From NCBI GenBank assembly GCA_016704345.1, contig JADJAH010000006.1:1-64000 (forward strand): a DNA stretch of 64,000 nt, given 5' to 3'. The stretch's first letter is position 1. Each line of letters begins with the position of its first letter. Below the pieces are notes generated by a model. It saw only the letters and a program-made list of their open reading frames with translations, made no database searches and was not told the DNA's origin. Below are positions 27,848 through 37,492 of this stretch, in pieces. Origin of the DNA: Ignavibacteria bacterium. GTDB taxonomy: Bacteria; Bacteroidota; Ignavibacteria; Tepidaquicellales; Tepidaquicellaceae. The translations under genes and the position numbers were made by a program.

Positions 27848-28264
27848 TTATTGTTGAGGAATTTGTGATTCATCTGCAAACATTACTTCCCATTGATGTC
27901 CGTCAGGATCTGCAAAGCTGTCGTAATAAACCCAGCCGTGATCAGCCGGTTCTCTATACCTGCTTGCACCATTCTCTAATGCCAGTTTTACAATCTCATC
28001 AACTTTTTCACGGCTTTCAACGTCAATAGCAATAATCACCTGAGTTGTTGAACTGTCAGAAACGGGTCGGTGTGTGAAAGTCTGAAAGAATTCATGCTTC
28101 AAGAGCATTGCATACATGATTCCTTCATTCAGTATCAAGCATATTGCATTGTTGTCGCAGAATTTTTCATTGAACGAAAAACCAAGTGCAGTCCAGAACT
28201 CCCTTGTCTTGTTGAGATCCTTTACAGGGAGATTAATGTAGATTGAGTTAGCTTTGGTTGACAT
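27848..28264 (-). CDS. VOC family (glyoxalase/bleomycin resistance-like) protein
   Basis: A 138-residue protein with the vicinal-oxygen-chelate fold: INLPVKDLNKTREFWTALGFSFNE, MYAMLLKHEFFQTF, and the C-terminal YYDSFADPDGHQWEVMFAD, which holds the usual metal-ligand E. It is the first gene of a tight pair with the SRPBCC gene. Members of this branch have been called glyoxalase-like or antibiotic-resistance-like, but most have no known substrate. The start ATG at 28264 is supported by the fold beginning immediately. Confidence 0.85.
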   Translation of the reverse strand: MSTKANSIYINLPVKDLNKTREFWTALGFSFNEKFCDNNAICLILNEGIMYAMLLKHEFFQTFTHRPVSDSSTTQVIIAIDVESREKVDEIVKLALENGASRYREPADHGWVYYDSFADPDGHQWEVMFADESQIPQQ

Positions 28265-29581
28265 TTTTCTAACTTAAGATTAGCAAAAGTATATTCAAAC
28301 ATCAGACGATCTGTTGTACTGTCGCACTTTTCCTATTCACACCTTGCACTTCTTCAAGTCAGATGTGACTCTTGCAGGATAATTGAAGATCGTGTTTTAT
28401 CTGAGTAATGTGAAAACAAACTACTTATTGTAATTTTGAAATTCAATAGGTCTGATTATTATGACTGTGACTTGTTGCATTCTATGACGGAAAACGTTTC
28501 CTTTAGTGTGTAAATTTCAAAATCGGCGTTGTTCGAATTATCCACTTCCAAAATGAAGAATTATTAAATTGTCTACCATTCTCTTATGCATAGAAACAGA
28601 AAGTTACACAGAGAAACTCAGAGTTACAAAGAGAAAGCAAGCGGGAAACAACAGTTTGAATATTCACATTAAAGAAGACTTACCAATTCTGAATCGTGTG
28701 GAAATCAATACCCCTGTATCTAAAAATATATATGGTTTTCATTTACAATGAACTCAGTGGAACTCCGTGATTCCTCTTTGTATCTCCGTGCAATTAAGTA
28801 AATGTAACCAAGTAAGTTTGCAGAAATATATTTAATACAAATTTACAAACTTGTTGAAACGCTACTCTGCACATCCGTCCAAAACGTTTTGTTTAAAATG
28901 TAATTAGTCCGAACCATTTACAGAGAATAAAATCATTTCCGCTTTCTTTTGAACCCTTCGGCAAGCTCAGGGCAGGCTCAAAAGAAAGCTTGGCAAACCT
29001 GCCCGCGAAGCAGCAATGACAATTGTACTGCCAGTTAAGCAGGCGGGGAAAAGTCGCCCGCCCGTCTGCCTCACACTCGTTGCATCTGAATAATCGATGC
29101 CGGGCAGGCTGCCGTATAATTGCCTGCCTGGGCGTTCTTTGTATTAGTTTCATTGTGCTTACGGCAGACAGGCCTAAAAATTGCTCGCAATGGCTGCAAG
29201 AATTTAACTCCTCGCCCGACAGAAGAGCGCTGTCGGGCTTCGTCAAACAGAAATTCTTGCCCGTCTGCCTCACACTCTTTGCTTCTGAATAATCGATGCC
29301 GGGCAGGCTACGCCATTGCTCACAATTTTTTTAACGGCAATTATACGAAGGCCTGCCTGCCCACTGGCCATTGAAGTGTGAAATGCATACCAGCAGGCAG
29401 GCGGGTTGTTTTTCCGAATCGAAAGAATCCTAATGCTCCAACGTATTTTCGAAATAATTTTCGTTTTTAGAAATCGTATTGGACGGCAAAGGCTACTCTG
29501 CAGTGTTCAGTATAAAAGTAATTTCAATTAAAGTTATGAAGTGTTATAATGCTCCAAATTATTTCAACCAAAGGAAGGTTT
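28265..29581. repeat. Long intergenic region with repeats
   Basis: No gene is supportable in 1.3 kb; the short open frames have no features. It contains a pair of 51-bp direct repeats at 29060-29110 and 29259-29309 (gcccgtctgcctcacactc...gccgggcaggct) and a strong hairpin at 29214-29238 (GCCCGACAG/CTGTCGGGC). A 52-bp GCCTGCCTGCC element lies at 29351-29402. The phospholipase leader with AAGGAAGG lies just upstream of 29582. Confidence 0.65.
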
Positions 29582-31217
29582 GTGAATCGCAGAGACTTTT
29601 TTAAAACTCACAGGTTCGTCAGTAGCACTCGGAACAATTGGTTCGGCATTTCCATCCATTCTAAAAAATGAAACTGTACTTGCAAATATAGATAAGTATG
29701 AGTACGTAGTTGTTCTGATGCTTGAGAACAGGTCATTCGACAACATGCTGGGTTATCTCTATTCACCGGGTGAATTAGCGAATGGTCAGAGCTTCGAAGG
29801 CGTTGCCGGAAAGAATCTCTCTAACCCTCTTAACATCAACCCGAACGATACGATCTATTCACGCGACAGCATCAAAGTGTATCCGGATTCAATAATGACG
29901 AATCCGAGTCCCGATCCCGGTGAAGAATATCCGCATGTAAATACTCAGCTGTTCGGAACAATACTTCCTGACTCAAACAAGTACCGGCATATTTCAACAA
30001 TGCAGCCGCCGTTCAACGAACCGTTTCCGGTTCCGGATACTGCATCTATGAAAGGATTTGTAACCGACTACATTTATTATTTCAAACTGTATTTTGGGAG
30101 ATATCCAAAAGATGATGAGTACAAAATTATCATGAGTTGTTTCCCGCCAAGCGCCGTGCCTGTTATCAGCACACTTGCAAAAGAGTTTGCAGTTTGTGAC
30201 CATTGGTACAGCGCAGTTCCAAGCCAGACTTATTGCAACCGGTCATTCTTCAATGCGGCTTCATCATGGGGATTTGTTAATAATGCGCCTTCCGAAAGAT
30301 GGGTGCAGAATGCGGCGCCAACGGTATACAACCGGCTCTCAGAAGTAGGTGTGCCTTGGAAAGTTTATTTCGACATACTCGATATTATTCCGGCAACGCT
30401 GTTGCTTCATCTGCCTGCGTTGATAAAACATCTGGATCGTTTCTGTTCATTCGATAAGTTTCTCAATGATGTAAAGAACGGTGATCTTCCGAAATATTCT
30501 TTTGTTGAACCGCGTATGCATTGGTTTCATAATGACGAACATCCGCCTGATGAGGGAAGTCTTCAGAATACAAATTTCCCGGGGCCGTCAAACGTTCTTG
30601 CCGGTGAGCAACTTATACATACTGTTTACGAGGCTATTAAAAATTCAGACAGCAAGAACAATAATTACAAGAACACTTTACTGATCATTACCTATGATGA
30701 GCACGGAGGCTGTTATGATCATGTACCTCCTGTCAGAGTAACACCTCCTTATTTGAATATTCCAGTTCCTTATACTCATGGAAATGAAATGGGATTTAAT
30801 TTTGACAGGTCGGGAATACGTGTGCCGGCGGTTCTTGTGTCTGCATATCTGAAGAAGAATACAGTTATCAATACAACCATTGAACATACTTCTGTTATCA
30901 AAACATTGAAAGAAAAATTCGGATTCAATCATCTGACCAACAGAGATGAATTCAATCCAACATCATTGAACAATGTGTTCAATCTTGATACGCCGAGAGA
31001 CAGAAGCACATGGCCGGTGACAGTTCCCAGGCCTTTCAAGAATTACGGTGACAGAGAATTTTTTAATAACGAACTGCTTACAGGATTTCAGAAAGGTCTT
31101 GTTGTTATTGCAATGAAGCATGCAAATATTAACGAACCGGTTCCGCAAACAGTCGGCGATGCGCTGGAGATACTTCAGCGTGTGAAGCAGGTTATGTTTC
31201 CGGGATTTTGCTTTTAG
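29582..31217 (+). CDS. Phospholipase C/acid phosphatase-like protein, frameshifted signal
   Basis: The main frame, clean from 29607 to TAG 31215-31217, encodes the phosphoesterase (PLC) family: VVVLMLENRSFDNMLGYL near the N-terminus is the signature metal-site segment. It continues with PVISTLAKEFAVCDHWYSAVPSQTYCNRSF, FVEPRM, LIITYDEHGGCYDHVPP and RSGIRVPAVLVS. The real start is probably GTG 29582, preceded by AAGGAAGG. There the frame reads NRRDFFK, and removing one base from the T6-A4 run at 29597-29606 gives NRRDFFKLTGSSVALG, a twin-arginine signal peptide. So a single-base indel separates the signal from the enzyme. These enzymes hydrolyse phosphoester bonds of lipids or phosphomonoesters and are normally exported. 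The next gene follows 3 bp after the stop. Confidence 0.85.
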
Positions 31218-31220
31218 ATT

Positions 31221-32114
31221 ATGAGAAATATTTCATTTTACATATTAGTACTTCTGCTGATGTTCTCAGATTCATTTTCACAGAACATCAAGTTCGAAGA
31301 AACATTTGATTCGCTCGATGTTGAGGCGCGGGGATGGATCCTCCTGAATAACGACGGGAGCATGGGAGATTATCCCGCATTTACAGAAGCATTTACATTT
31401 ACAAACACGGGTTTGCTCAACGCGCAGAAGGGGAGGTACTTCATTCATTACGATGCATTGAATGCAAATGATGTTGGAGTTATTGATCAATGGGTCATAA
31501 CTCCCCGGTTCACAAACATTGAGAAGTTCGATAAATTTTCATTTTGGTGCGGTGCGGTAGATAATGAATTTAAGGATTCACTTAGGGTCCTCGTATCAAC
31601 ATCCGGCAATGCGGTTGCTGACTTTGCAGAGATAGACAGATTCAAAGCAAGTGGACCTTCGGGAACATGGCATGAGAAGAGCTACGACCTGTCCGAATAC
31701 GCAGGAAAGAACATTTACATTGCAGTAAATTATCTGATGAAGGATGCGGGCGTGCTTGGAGCGAATTCTGATAATGTCTGGATAGACCACTTTATAGTGG
31801 AAAGCGGCTTTGGTCCTGACATAGAAGTAAATAATTTTGAGTTGCTGCAAAACTATCCTAATCCTTTTAACCCCTTAACCGAAATAGTATTCAGCATACC
31901 TGAAAATGCAAATGTCAGTATAAAGATCTATGATATTGCGGGAAGGGAAGTTCAGCAACTTATCAATGGAATTTATTCATCCGGCAGATATAATGTAAGC
32001 TGGAATGCCGCAGGCTTATCCAGCGGTTCATATTTCTATACGATATCAGTTACATCCGTTACAAACAGCGGTGCAAACTATTCAGATACAAAGCAAATGA
32101 TCTTAATCAAGTAA
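31221..32114 (+). CDS. T9SS-sorted secreted protein, choice-of-anchor/cleaved-adhesin type
   Basis: A 297-residue protein with a signal peptide (SFYILVLLLMFSDSFSQ). Residues about 22-195 form a jelly-roll typical of the choice-of-anchor J or cleaved-adhesin family: FEETFDSL, W-I-L-L-N-N-D-G, ITPRF, FWCGAVDNEFKDSLRVLVSTSG, VNYLMKD, VWIDHFIVE. The last 90 residues are a T9SS type A sorting domain (FELLQNYPNPFNPLTEIVF through SDTKQMILIK). It begins 3 bp after the phospholipase gene, so the two are co-transcribed. The product is expected to be exported through the T9SS and attached to or released from the surface. Confidence 0.9.
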   Translation: MRNISFYILVLLLMFSDSFSQNIKFEETFDSLDVEARGWILLNNDGSMGDYPAFTEAFTFTNTGLLNAQKGRYFIHYDALNANDVGVIDQWVITPRFTNIEKFDKFSFWCGAVDNEFKDSLRVLVSTSGNAVADFAEIDRFKASGPSGTWHEKSYDLSEYAGKNIYIAVNYLMKDAGVLGANSDNVWIDHFIVESGFGPDIEVNNFELLQNYPNPFNPLTEIVFSIPENANVSIKIYDIAGREVQQLINGIYSSGRYNVSWNAAGLSSGSYFYTISVTSVTNSGANYSDTKQMILIK

Positions 32115-32240
32115 GATTGAGGTCAGAAACTGTTTAAGGAGTTCGCCTGTATTGAGTTTCAATTGTTTACTGCCTGAGCTAAATTGACATGCCACATTTA
32201 AGTTAGAATATGCATATCAAAAATTTATTGAACTTAACTA

Positions 32241-32954
32241 ATGTATAAGGGTCTGATCCGCAGATGTAAAATAATGATTGCGGCATCAATAATATTTATA
32301 GTGTTTATCGGCATATCAATGACTGTCTATCCGGGAGGAAATTTAGTTGACAGATCATCTGTGCATTACAATTTTTCCCTTAACTACTTCAGCGACCTCG
32401 GTCAGACATTTACACATTCCGGGAAGCAAAACACAGCATCGGATATACTTTTCATTTTGGCTATGGGAATTGCCGGACTCGTACTTGTTTATTTCTCCAG
32501 AATTTGGAGAGGCATGGACATAGAAGTGCATGAGAGAATTATATTGGGTTTTATCAGCAAGATCCTGTTGGTAGTATGCGGATTCTGCTTTATTGGAATG
32601 GCATTCTCACCATGGAATCTATATCTCGAGAATCACATCCTGTTCTTCAAAACTGCAATGGCATGCATGTTTGGCTGGACGCTTCTTATTTCTATATTGC
32701 AGGCAAGGAATGAAAAGCTAAAAGTTCAGCTTGTTCTGAATATCATATTTCTTTTCCTTGTAGGTATCTATGATTATTTTCTGTTCACCGATAACAGTTT
32801 TGGCACAGAAAGAAATTTAGAGATAAATGCAGTATCTCAAAAAGTGATAATGCTGTTTTTTATGCTTAACATTATGTTCCAGTCCATTGGAATAAATCAA
32901 TTCCTTAGAAGAGCCGATTTCAGGAGAAGTGGTAAGAAGAATTTCTACATCTGA
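32241..32954 (+). CDS. Hypothetical integral membrane protein (DUF998-like)
   Basis: A 237-residue protein with about six or seven hydrophobic segments and few other features. The pattern VYPGGNLVDRSSVHYNFSLNYFSDLGQTFTHSGK between the first two spans resembles the loop of the DUF998-like family of membrane proteins. Those are found singly in many genomes and have no known role. It is intact and not obviously in an operon, lying 127 bp behind the T9SS gene. Low confidence for any family name. Confidence 0.65.
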   Translation: MYKGLIRRCKIMIAASIIFIVFIGISMTVYPGGNLVDRSSVHYNFSLNYFSDLGQTFTHSGKQNTASDILFILAMGIAGLVLVYFSRIWRGMDIEVHERIILGFISKILLVVCGFCFIGMAFSPWNLYLENHILFFKTAMACMFGWTLLISILQARNEKLKVQLVLNIIFLFLVGIYDYFLFTDNSFGTERNLEINAVSQKVIMLFFMLNIMFQSIGINQFLRRADFRRSGKKNFYI

Positions 32955-33085
32955 AATCCGGAGCTTTGGAAATTGTGTCATCACAATTTCTGCCTTTCAC
33001 AAATTTGAAATTGACGTGTAATCTTGTGTCACTGCTTTTGCCAAAAATGCACTATAACTTTTGCTAAAATCAGTTCCACTATATC

Positions 33086-33114
33086 GATGAACTTGTATAT
33101 ATTTTAAGTTCATC
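33086..33114. promoter_or_regulatory. Perfect 9-bp dyad around a TATATATTTT core
   Basis: GATGAACTT (33086-33094) and AAGTTCATC (33106-33114) are exact inverted repeats around an 11-bp AT-rich centre, 53 bp before the start of the deiminase gene. The centre contains a -10-like TATATATTTT. The layout fits a repressor or activator site over a promoter, or a hairpin in the leader. Only the symmetry is seen; function is inferred. Confidence 0.5.
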
Positions 33115-33167
33115 AGAAGATTTATCTTCGTCTCGAACTTTCTACCAATTCAATCCTGTAAAGCAAA

Positions 33168-35153
33168 ATGAAAACAATGAAATTATTGATCATACTAGTT
33201 GTAAGTTTGTTAATGATCTCGAACGTCATTCATGCCCAAGATCTTCCTCATTATATGACGGAAGAAGAATCAAGAATTTGGGAAAATTATTCCCCCCCAT
33301 TCATAACATCTGAATTTACCACTCCCCCTCCGACACCTGTCAGAACAATGGCGGAGTGGGAAGAAGTGCAAGGGATCATAATTACATGGACTTCATACAC
33401 AAGTATACTCAGGCAGATTGTTGACTATGCGCAGGATGAAGGAGTTGTTTATATTGTTTGCACGGATTCGAATACGGTCAGGACTTATTTGACATCCGGA
33501 GGAGTGCCGCTCGTTAATTTGAAATTCATACTGACATCTTTTAATTCAGTCTGGTGCAGAGACTACGGTCCATGGGCAGTGTATTCGGGTGTTGCGGACT
33601 CACTAAAGTTGATTGACTGGGTCTACAATCGTCCGCGTCCTCTTGATGATAATGTTTCAGTGGGTTTTTCAAATTTCATCAACACTCCATTGTATCAGTC
33701 AACGGTCAGCCCAAACAATCTTACCGCAACCGGAGGAAACTTCATGGTTGACGGACACGGAACAGGATTTTCCTCCAAACTAATTCTCAATGAAAACTCA
33801 GGCAAGACCGAAGCACAGATTAACAGCATCATGAGTCAATTCATGGGAATTAGCAGATATATAAAGATGGACAACCTTCCTTATGATCAGATTCATCACA
33901 TTGATATGCACATGAAACTTATTGATGAAGAGACGTTGCTTGTAGGCGAATATCCTTCAGGTGTTGCCGACGGTCCACAGATAGAAGCAAATCTTCAGTA
34001 CATCTTAAACAATTTTCTTACATGTTTTGGTAGGCAGTACAAAGTAGTTCGCATTCCAATGCCGCCTAATACTTCGGGACAATATCCGCCAACAGCAAAC
34101 TATTACACATACACAAATTCTGTTTTCATAAACAAGACGGTCATTGTTCCGATCTACGGGCTCCCCAAAGATACAACGGCATTGAGGATATACCGCGAAG
34201 CATTGCCGGGATACAGAGTTGTTGGTATTAATTGCAACGGAATGATCTCTGCCCTTGGCGCTATCCATTGTATTACAAAGGAGATCGGTGTGCAAGAACC
34301 TGTCTTCATTTCCCATGCAAAGCTTCTGAATACTTCGAACACAGTTTCTTCATACGAAGTAAAAGCATTCGTAAAGTCAAGGTCGGGAGTTACGGGCGCA
34401 TCATTGTATTGGAGAACAGATACAACTCATGCATATTCGCAAATCGTGATGACTCTTTCTCAAGACACATTTCGGGCAAGCATCCCTCCACAGGCTTCCG
34501 GAGCTGATGTATACTATTATGTATCTGCCACTTCTGTAAGCGGAAAAACTATCAATAAACCACTTACGGCACCGTCGGGTTACTTGAAATTTCACGTAAA
34601 TAATCCTGTGATCAATCTTAGTCTAAAGATTGCACCGGAAGGATTGTACAATGTAAACACCGGTTACCTTGAAAGAAGAGACACCGTGACTGCTTATCTC
34701 AGAGATGCTTCAGCTCCATATTTGCTGAGGGATTCTGCAATTGGTGTTATTGATTCTGCAACAATGACATGTCAGTTGAATTTTATTCATGCACCGACCG
34801 GGAAATATTATATTGTACTTAATCATTTTCAGAGTCTTGAAACATGGAGCAAAGCTGGTGGCGACTCTCTCAGGGCCAACGGTCTGATGCAAACGTATGA
34901 TTTCACTTCTTCTGTTTCTCAGGCATATGGAAACAATCTGAAACTCAAAGGAACAAAGTCATGCTTAATATCGGGTGATGTAAATCAGGATGGAATTGTT
35001 GACGGTTCAGATCTTCTTGAGATTGATAATGATCTGTTCAATTATCTGTCGGGCCGGTATCTAAAAACAGATCTCAATGGTGATGGCTATGCTGACGCGG
35101 GCGATATGCTGATAGCAGACAACAATGCAGGAGCGCAAAGTTTGGTACCATAG
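33168..35153 (+). CDS. Secreted peptidylarginine/agmatine deiminase-like protein, dockerin-like end
   Basis: A 661-residue protein with a signal peptide (LLIILVVSLLMISNVIHAQ). Residues about 55-375 form the agmatine deiminase/PPAD-type fold. The likely catalytic residues are all present: W129 and D132 in VWCRDYGPW, H244 and D246 in HHIDMH, and C368 in GAIHCITK, in the order expected for the pentein family. The known bacterial PPAD (Porphyromonas) citrullinates protein C-termini outside the cell, and this protein is likewise exported. Residues about 375-480 are an Ig-like domain (EVKAFVKSRSGVTGASLYWRTD). The end is module A (APEGLYNVNTGYLERRDTVT, HFQSLETWSKAGG, SGDVNQDGIVDGSD, DLNGDGYADAGD) with tail VP. 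Agmatine itself is a cytoplasmic substrate, so the secreted location favours protein citrullination. Confidence 0.85.
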   Translation: MKTMKLLIILVVSLLMISNVIHAQDLPHYMTEEESRIWENYSPPFITSEFTTPPPTPVRTMAEWEEVQGIIITWTSYTSILRQIVDYAQDEGVVYIVCTDSNTVRTYLTSGGVPLVNLKFILTSFNSVWCRDYGPWAVYSGVADSLKLIDWVYNRPRPLDDNVSVGFSNFINTPLYQSTVSPNNLTATGGNFMVDGHGTGFSSKLILNENSGKTEAQINSIMSQFMGISRYIKMDNLPYDQIHHIDMHMKLIDEETLLVGEYPSGVADGPQIEANLQYILNNFLTCFGRQYKVVRIPMPPNTSGQYPPTANYYTYTNSVFINKTVIVPIYGLPKDTTALRIYREALPGYRVVGINCNGMISALGAIHCITKEIGVQEPVFISHAKLLNTSNTVSSYEVKAFVKSRSGVTGASLYWRTDTTHAYSQIVMTLSQDTFRASIPPQASGADVYYYVSATSVSGKTINKPLTAPSGYLKFHVNNPVINLSLKIAPEGLYNVNTGYLERRDTVTAYLRDASAPYLLRDSAIGVIDSATMTCQLNFIHAPTGKYYIVLNHFQSLETWSKAGGDSLRANGLMQTYDFTSSVSQAYGNNLKLKGTKSCLISGDVNQDGIVDGSDLLEIDNDLFNYLSGRYLKTDLNGDGYADAGDMLIADNNAGAQSLVP

Positions 35154-35348
35154 CCAAGAAATTATTAAAGAATTGCTGAGAGTTTGTGATTGATTCCTAC
35201 ACTCGAATTCAAATTTCATATTAGTGAAAATTAATGTTATACATGAAGTTGATCAAAGTCTTTGTAACCGATTATCCGTTATTGAACTGTTAGTGAATCA
35301 AATGATGGCTTCCATTTTGCTTTAGCTGTATATATTTAACATGTACAA

Positions 35349-35918
35349 ATGAAAATCCTTGATGAAATAGAAGGCTTTGATTGGGACAATGGAAATTCCG
35401 GCAAAAATTACCTAAAGCATGGTATTACGGACAAAGAAGCCGAAGATCTATTCAAGAATTATCCATTGATTTCAGAAGGGTCGGCTTATGGCAACGAAGA
35501 ACGATATCAGTTGTTCGCAGCTTTAGACAATGAACCGATGACCGTAATCTTTACAATACGAAACAAGAAAATCAGAATCATCTCTGCTAGAAAGATGAGT
35601 AAAAAGAAAGGAGCTTTTACTATGAGAGGACCAAAGAAGAAGGCAAAGACAATTCCTAAGTTCAGTTCTGAAAATAAGGAACGTGACTTCTGGCAGAAGG
35701 CGGATACGTCTCAATACTTTGACTGGAATTCCGCGAAGCAGGCTGTATTCCCGTCTCTTAAGTATTCAACAGAGTCAATTTCCATCAGACTTCCATCAAC
35801 ATTGCTTGACAAGATCAAGGCAATGGCAAACTCCAGAGATGTTCCATATCAATCATTCATAAAAATGATATTGGCGGACAGAGTTGAGGAGGAAAAGAAG
35901 AAGTACTCCGGCAAGTAA
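35349..35918 (+). CDS. Fused BrnT-like toxin and CopG/BrnA-like antitoxin
   Basis: One 189-residue frame contains both halves of a BrnTA-type module. Residues about 1-85 are BrnT-like: GFDWDNGNSGKNYLKHGITDKEAEDLF, RYQLFAAL, TVIFTIRNKKIRIISARKMS. Residues about 92-185 are a CopG-antitoxin-type protein: IPKFSSENKERDFWQKADTSQYFDW, VFPSLKYSTESISIRLPSTLLDKIKAMANSRDVPYQSFIK. Normally these are two adjacent or overlapping genes. Here they are in the same frame without a stop. An ATG at 35622 (residue 92) with AAAGGAG eight bases upstream could start a separate antitoxin from the same mRNA. Known BrnT is an RNase toxin and BrnA binds DNA and represses the operon. See findings. Confidence 0.85.
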   Translation: MKILDEIEGFDWDNGNSGKNYLKHGITDKEAEDLFKNYPLISEGSAYGNEERYQLFAALDNEPMTVIFTIRNKKIRIISARKMSKKKGAFTMRGPKKKAKTIPKFSSENKERDFWQKADTSQYFDWNSAKQAVFPSLKYSTESISIRLPSTLLDKIKAMANSRDVPYQSFIKMILADRVEEEKKKYSGK

Positions 35919-35963
35919 ATCCACTACATTCGGCTTTGCATTATATGCGGGGCCGTTTCAATA

Positions 35964-37226
35964 TCATTTAAGCAACATCATTTGCTTTGTCTGTGAAAAA
36001 CTTTTAGTGCCATCTTCTGTGTTAACTCTCAGCCTGTAGAAATACACACCACTTGGAAGATCACCTTTGTCAAATATAACTGAGTAACTTCCTGGTTGCT
36101 GTTTCATGTTGACCAATGTTTTTATCACATTGCCTCGAAGATCAAACACTTTCAGAGTGACTCCGGCTTCGATGCCAAGTTCATACTTCAAAACAGTACT
36201 TGGATTAAATGGATTTGGAAAATTCTGAGACAGATTAAAATCTTTCACAACTGTGTTTGAGTTCAATGCTCCGGTGAGAAAGGTGTACTTCAATATTGTT
36301 CCCCCATGCCCGACTGCAGATCCTGAGTTTACATTAAGAAAATGAATTGCCTCAAGATATCGAGTGGTAAGTGAAGCAGTTGTATCCCATGTTGCGCCGC
36401 CATCGGTTGTCTTAATGATGTATCCGAAATTTCCGCAAACATATCCGGTCGAATTGTTCTGAAAATAAACATCCCTCAGATACCTTGATCCCGGCAAAGT
36501 GACTGAATTCCAGTTGGAACCTCCGTCTGAAGTTCTGATTAGCGCATTATCATTTCCTGCTGCAAAGGAATTATTCTGATCAATCAAGAATATGCCTCTT
36601 AGAGCGAAAGGCAAAGGAGATGTCTGTGAAATCCAGTTCACTCCACCGTTTGTTGTTTTTGATATGACCGGCTGATCGCCGAGAGAATTATCACCACCCA
36701 CTGAAATGCCGGTTACAGCATCATAGAAATGAATGGAGAATAGAACTTTTGTCACACCGGTTTGCTGTGTATTCCAGTTTGCACCGCCATCTTCAGTCTT
36801 CAGCATCATACCTGAAAAGCCGCATACAAAACCTGTGAACCCTGTCGCAGTGGGAGGGAAACTCACGCTTCTTAAGTGTTGTGTTGTTCCGCTGTTTAAC
36901 TGACTCCAGTTAATGCCGCCATTTGTTGTCTTAAGAATTGCTCCTGTATTGCCGACAACAAATCCAGTGTTCACATCAGTAAAGGCAATTCCTCTCAGCA
37001 AACGCGAGCCTCCGTAAACGCTGTCCCAAGACTGACCAGCGTTTGTAGTTCTCAGAATGATCCCATATTCATCGCCAACTTTTCCTCCTACTACAATCCC
37101 TGTAGTTTCAGTAAGATAGAGCACATCAAAAAGATCTGCCTGAGTTCCGCTGTTTTGAATAGCCCAGCCGGAATAGCAAAGATCATTTTGAATCAACATT
37201 ACGAATAGAAAGAATATAGCTTTCAT
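35964..37226 (-). CDS. T9SS-sorted YCF48/BNR-repeat protein
   Basis: Starts at ATG 37226 (MKAIFFLFVMLIQNDLCYS, signal peptide). Residues about 20-320 consist of seven or so photosystem-II-assembly-factor YCF48-like propeller units, each with T-T-D/N-G-G-x-x-W and a G-x-V-G-N/G strand (ILKTTNGGINWSQL, LIRTSDGGSNWNSV, IIKTTDGGATWD). The end is a full T9SS type A sorting domain (FNLSQNFPNPFNPSTVLKY ... SFSQTKQMMLLK). It is convergent with the BrnTA gene. Exported surface protein of unknown ligand. Frame complete. Confidence 0.9.
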   Translation of the reverse strand: MKAIFFLFVMLIQNDLCYSGWAIQNSGTQADLFDVLYLTETTGIVVGGKVGDEYGIILRTTNAGQSWDSVYGGSRLLRGIAFTDVNTGFVVGNTGAILKTTNGGINWSQLNSGTTQHLRSVSFPPTATGFTGFVCGFSGMMLKTEDGGANWNTQQTGVTKVLFSIHFYDAVTGISVGGDNSLGDQPVISKTTNGGVNWISQTSPLPFALRGIFLIDQNNSFAAGNDNALIRTSDGGSNWNSVTLPGSRYLRDVYFQNNSTGYVCGNFGYIIKTTDGGATWDTTASLTTRYLEAIHFLNVNSGSAVGHGGTILKYTFLTGALNSNTVVKDFNLSQNFPNPFNPSTVLKYELGIEAGVTLKVFDLRGNVIKTLVNMKQQPGSYSVIFDKGDLPSGVYFYRLRVNTEDGTKSFSQTKQMMLLK

Positions 37227-37492
37227 AGTGATCAAAATTTGAATGAGTGATTAATTGTTTAGTACAAAATAAAGATATCGTTCTCATTTGCAAGCACCAA
37301 AAAGCGAGTAAGCGTAGGAATCATTGCAAGTGTGTATGAAGCAAGTTAATTGGGTGTTGCTTGTTAAAATGAAAACGGAGAAAAGATAGGTGAAGCTGGA
37401 TTACCTAATGCGTTGGACTTTCGCAGACAGTAAGATGAATAAATACTGACCGGACTTGCCTCTCTTCAGAAGCAAGCCCGATCATGCAAAAT

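Noticed and set aside
28569..28751. Small open frame with lysine-rich product in the gap before the phospholipase
   Set aside because: No family features; it reads through a repeated agttacacagagaaactcag-type text.
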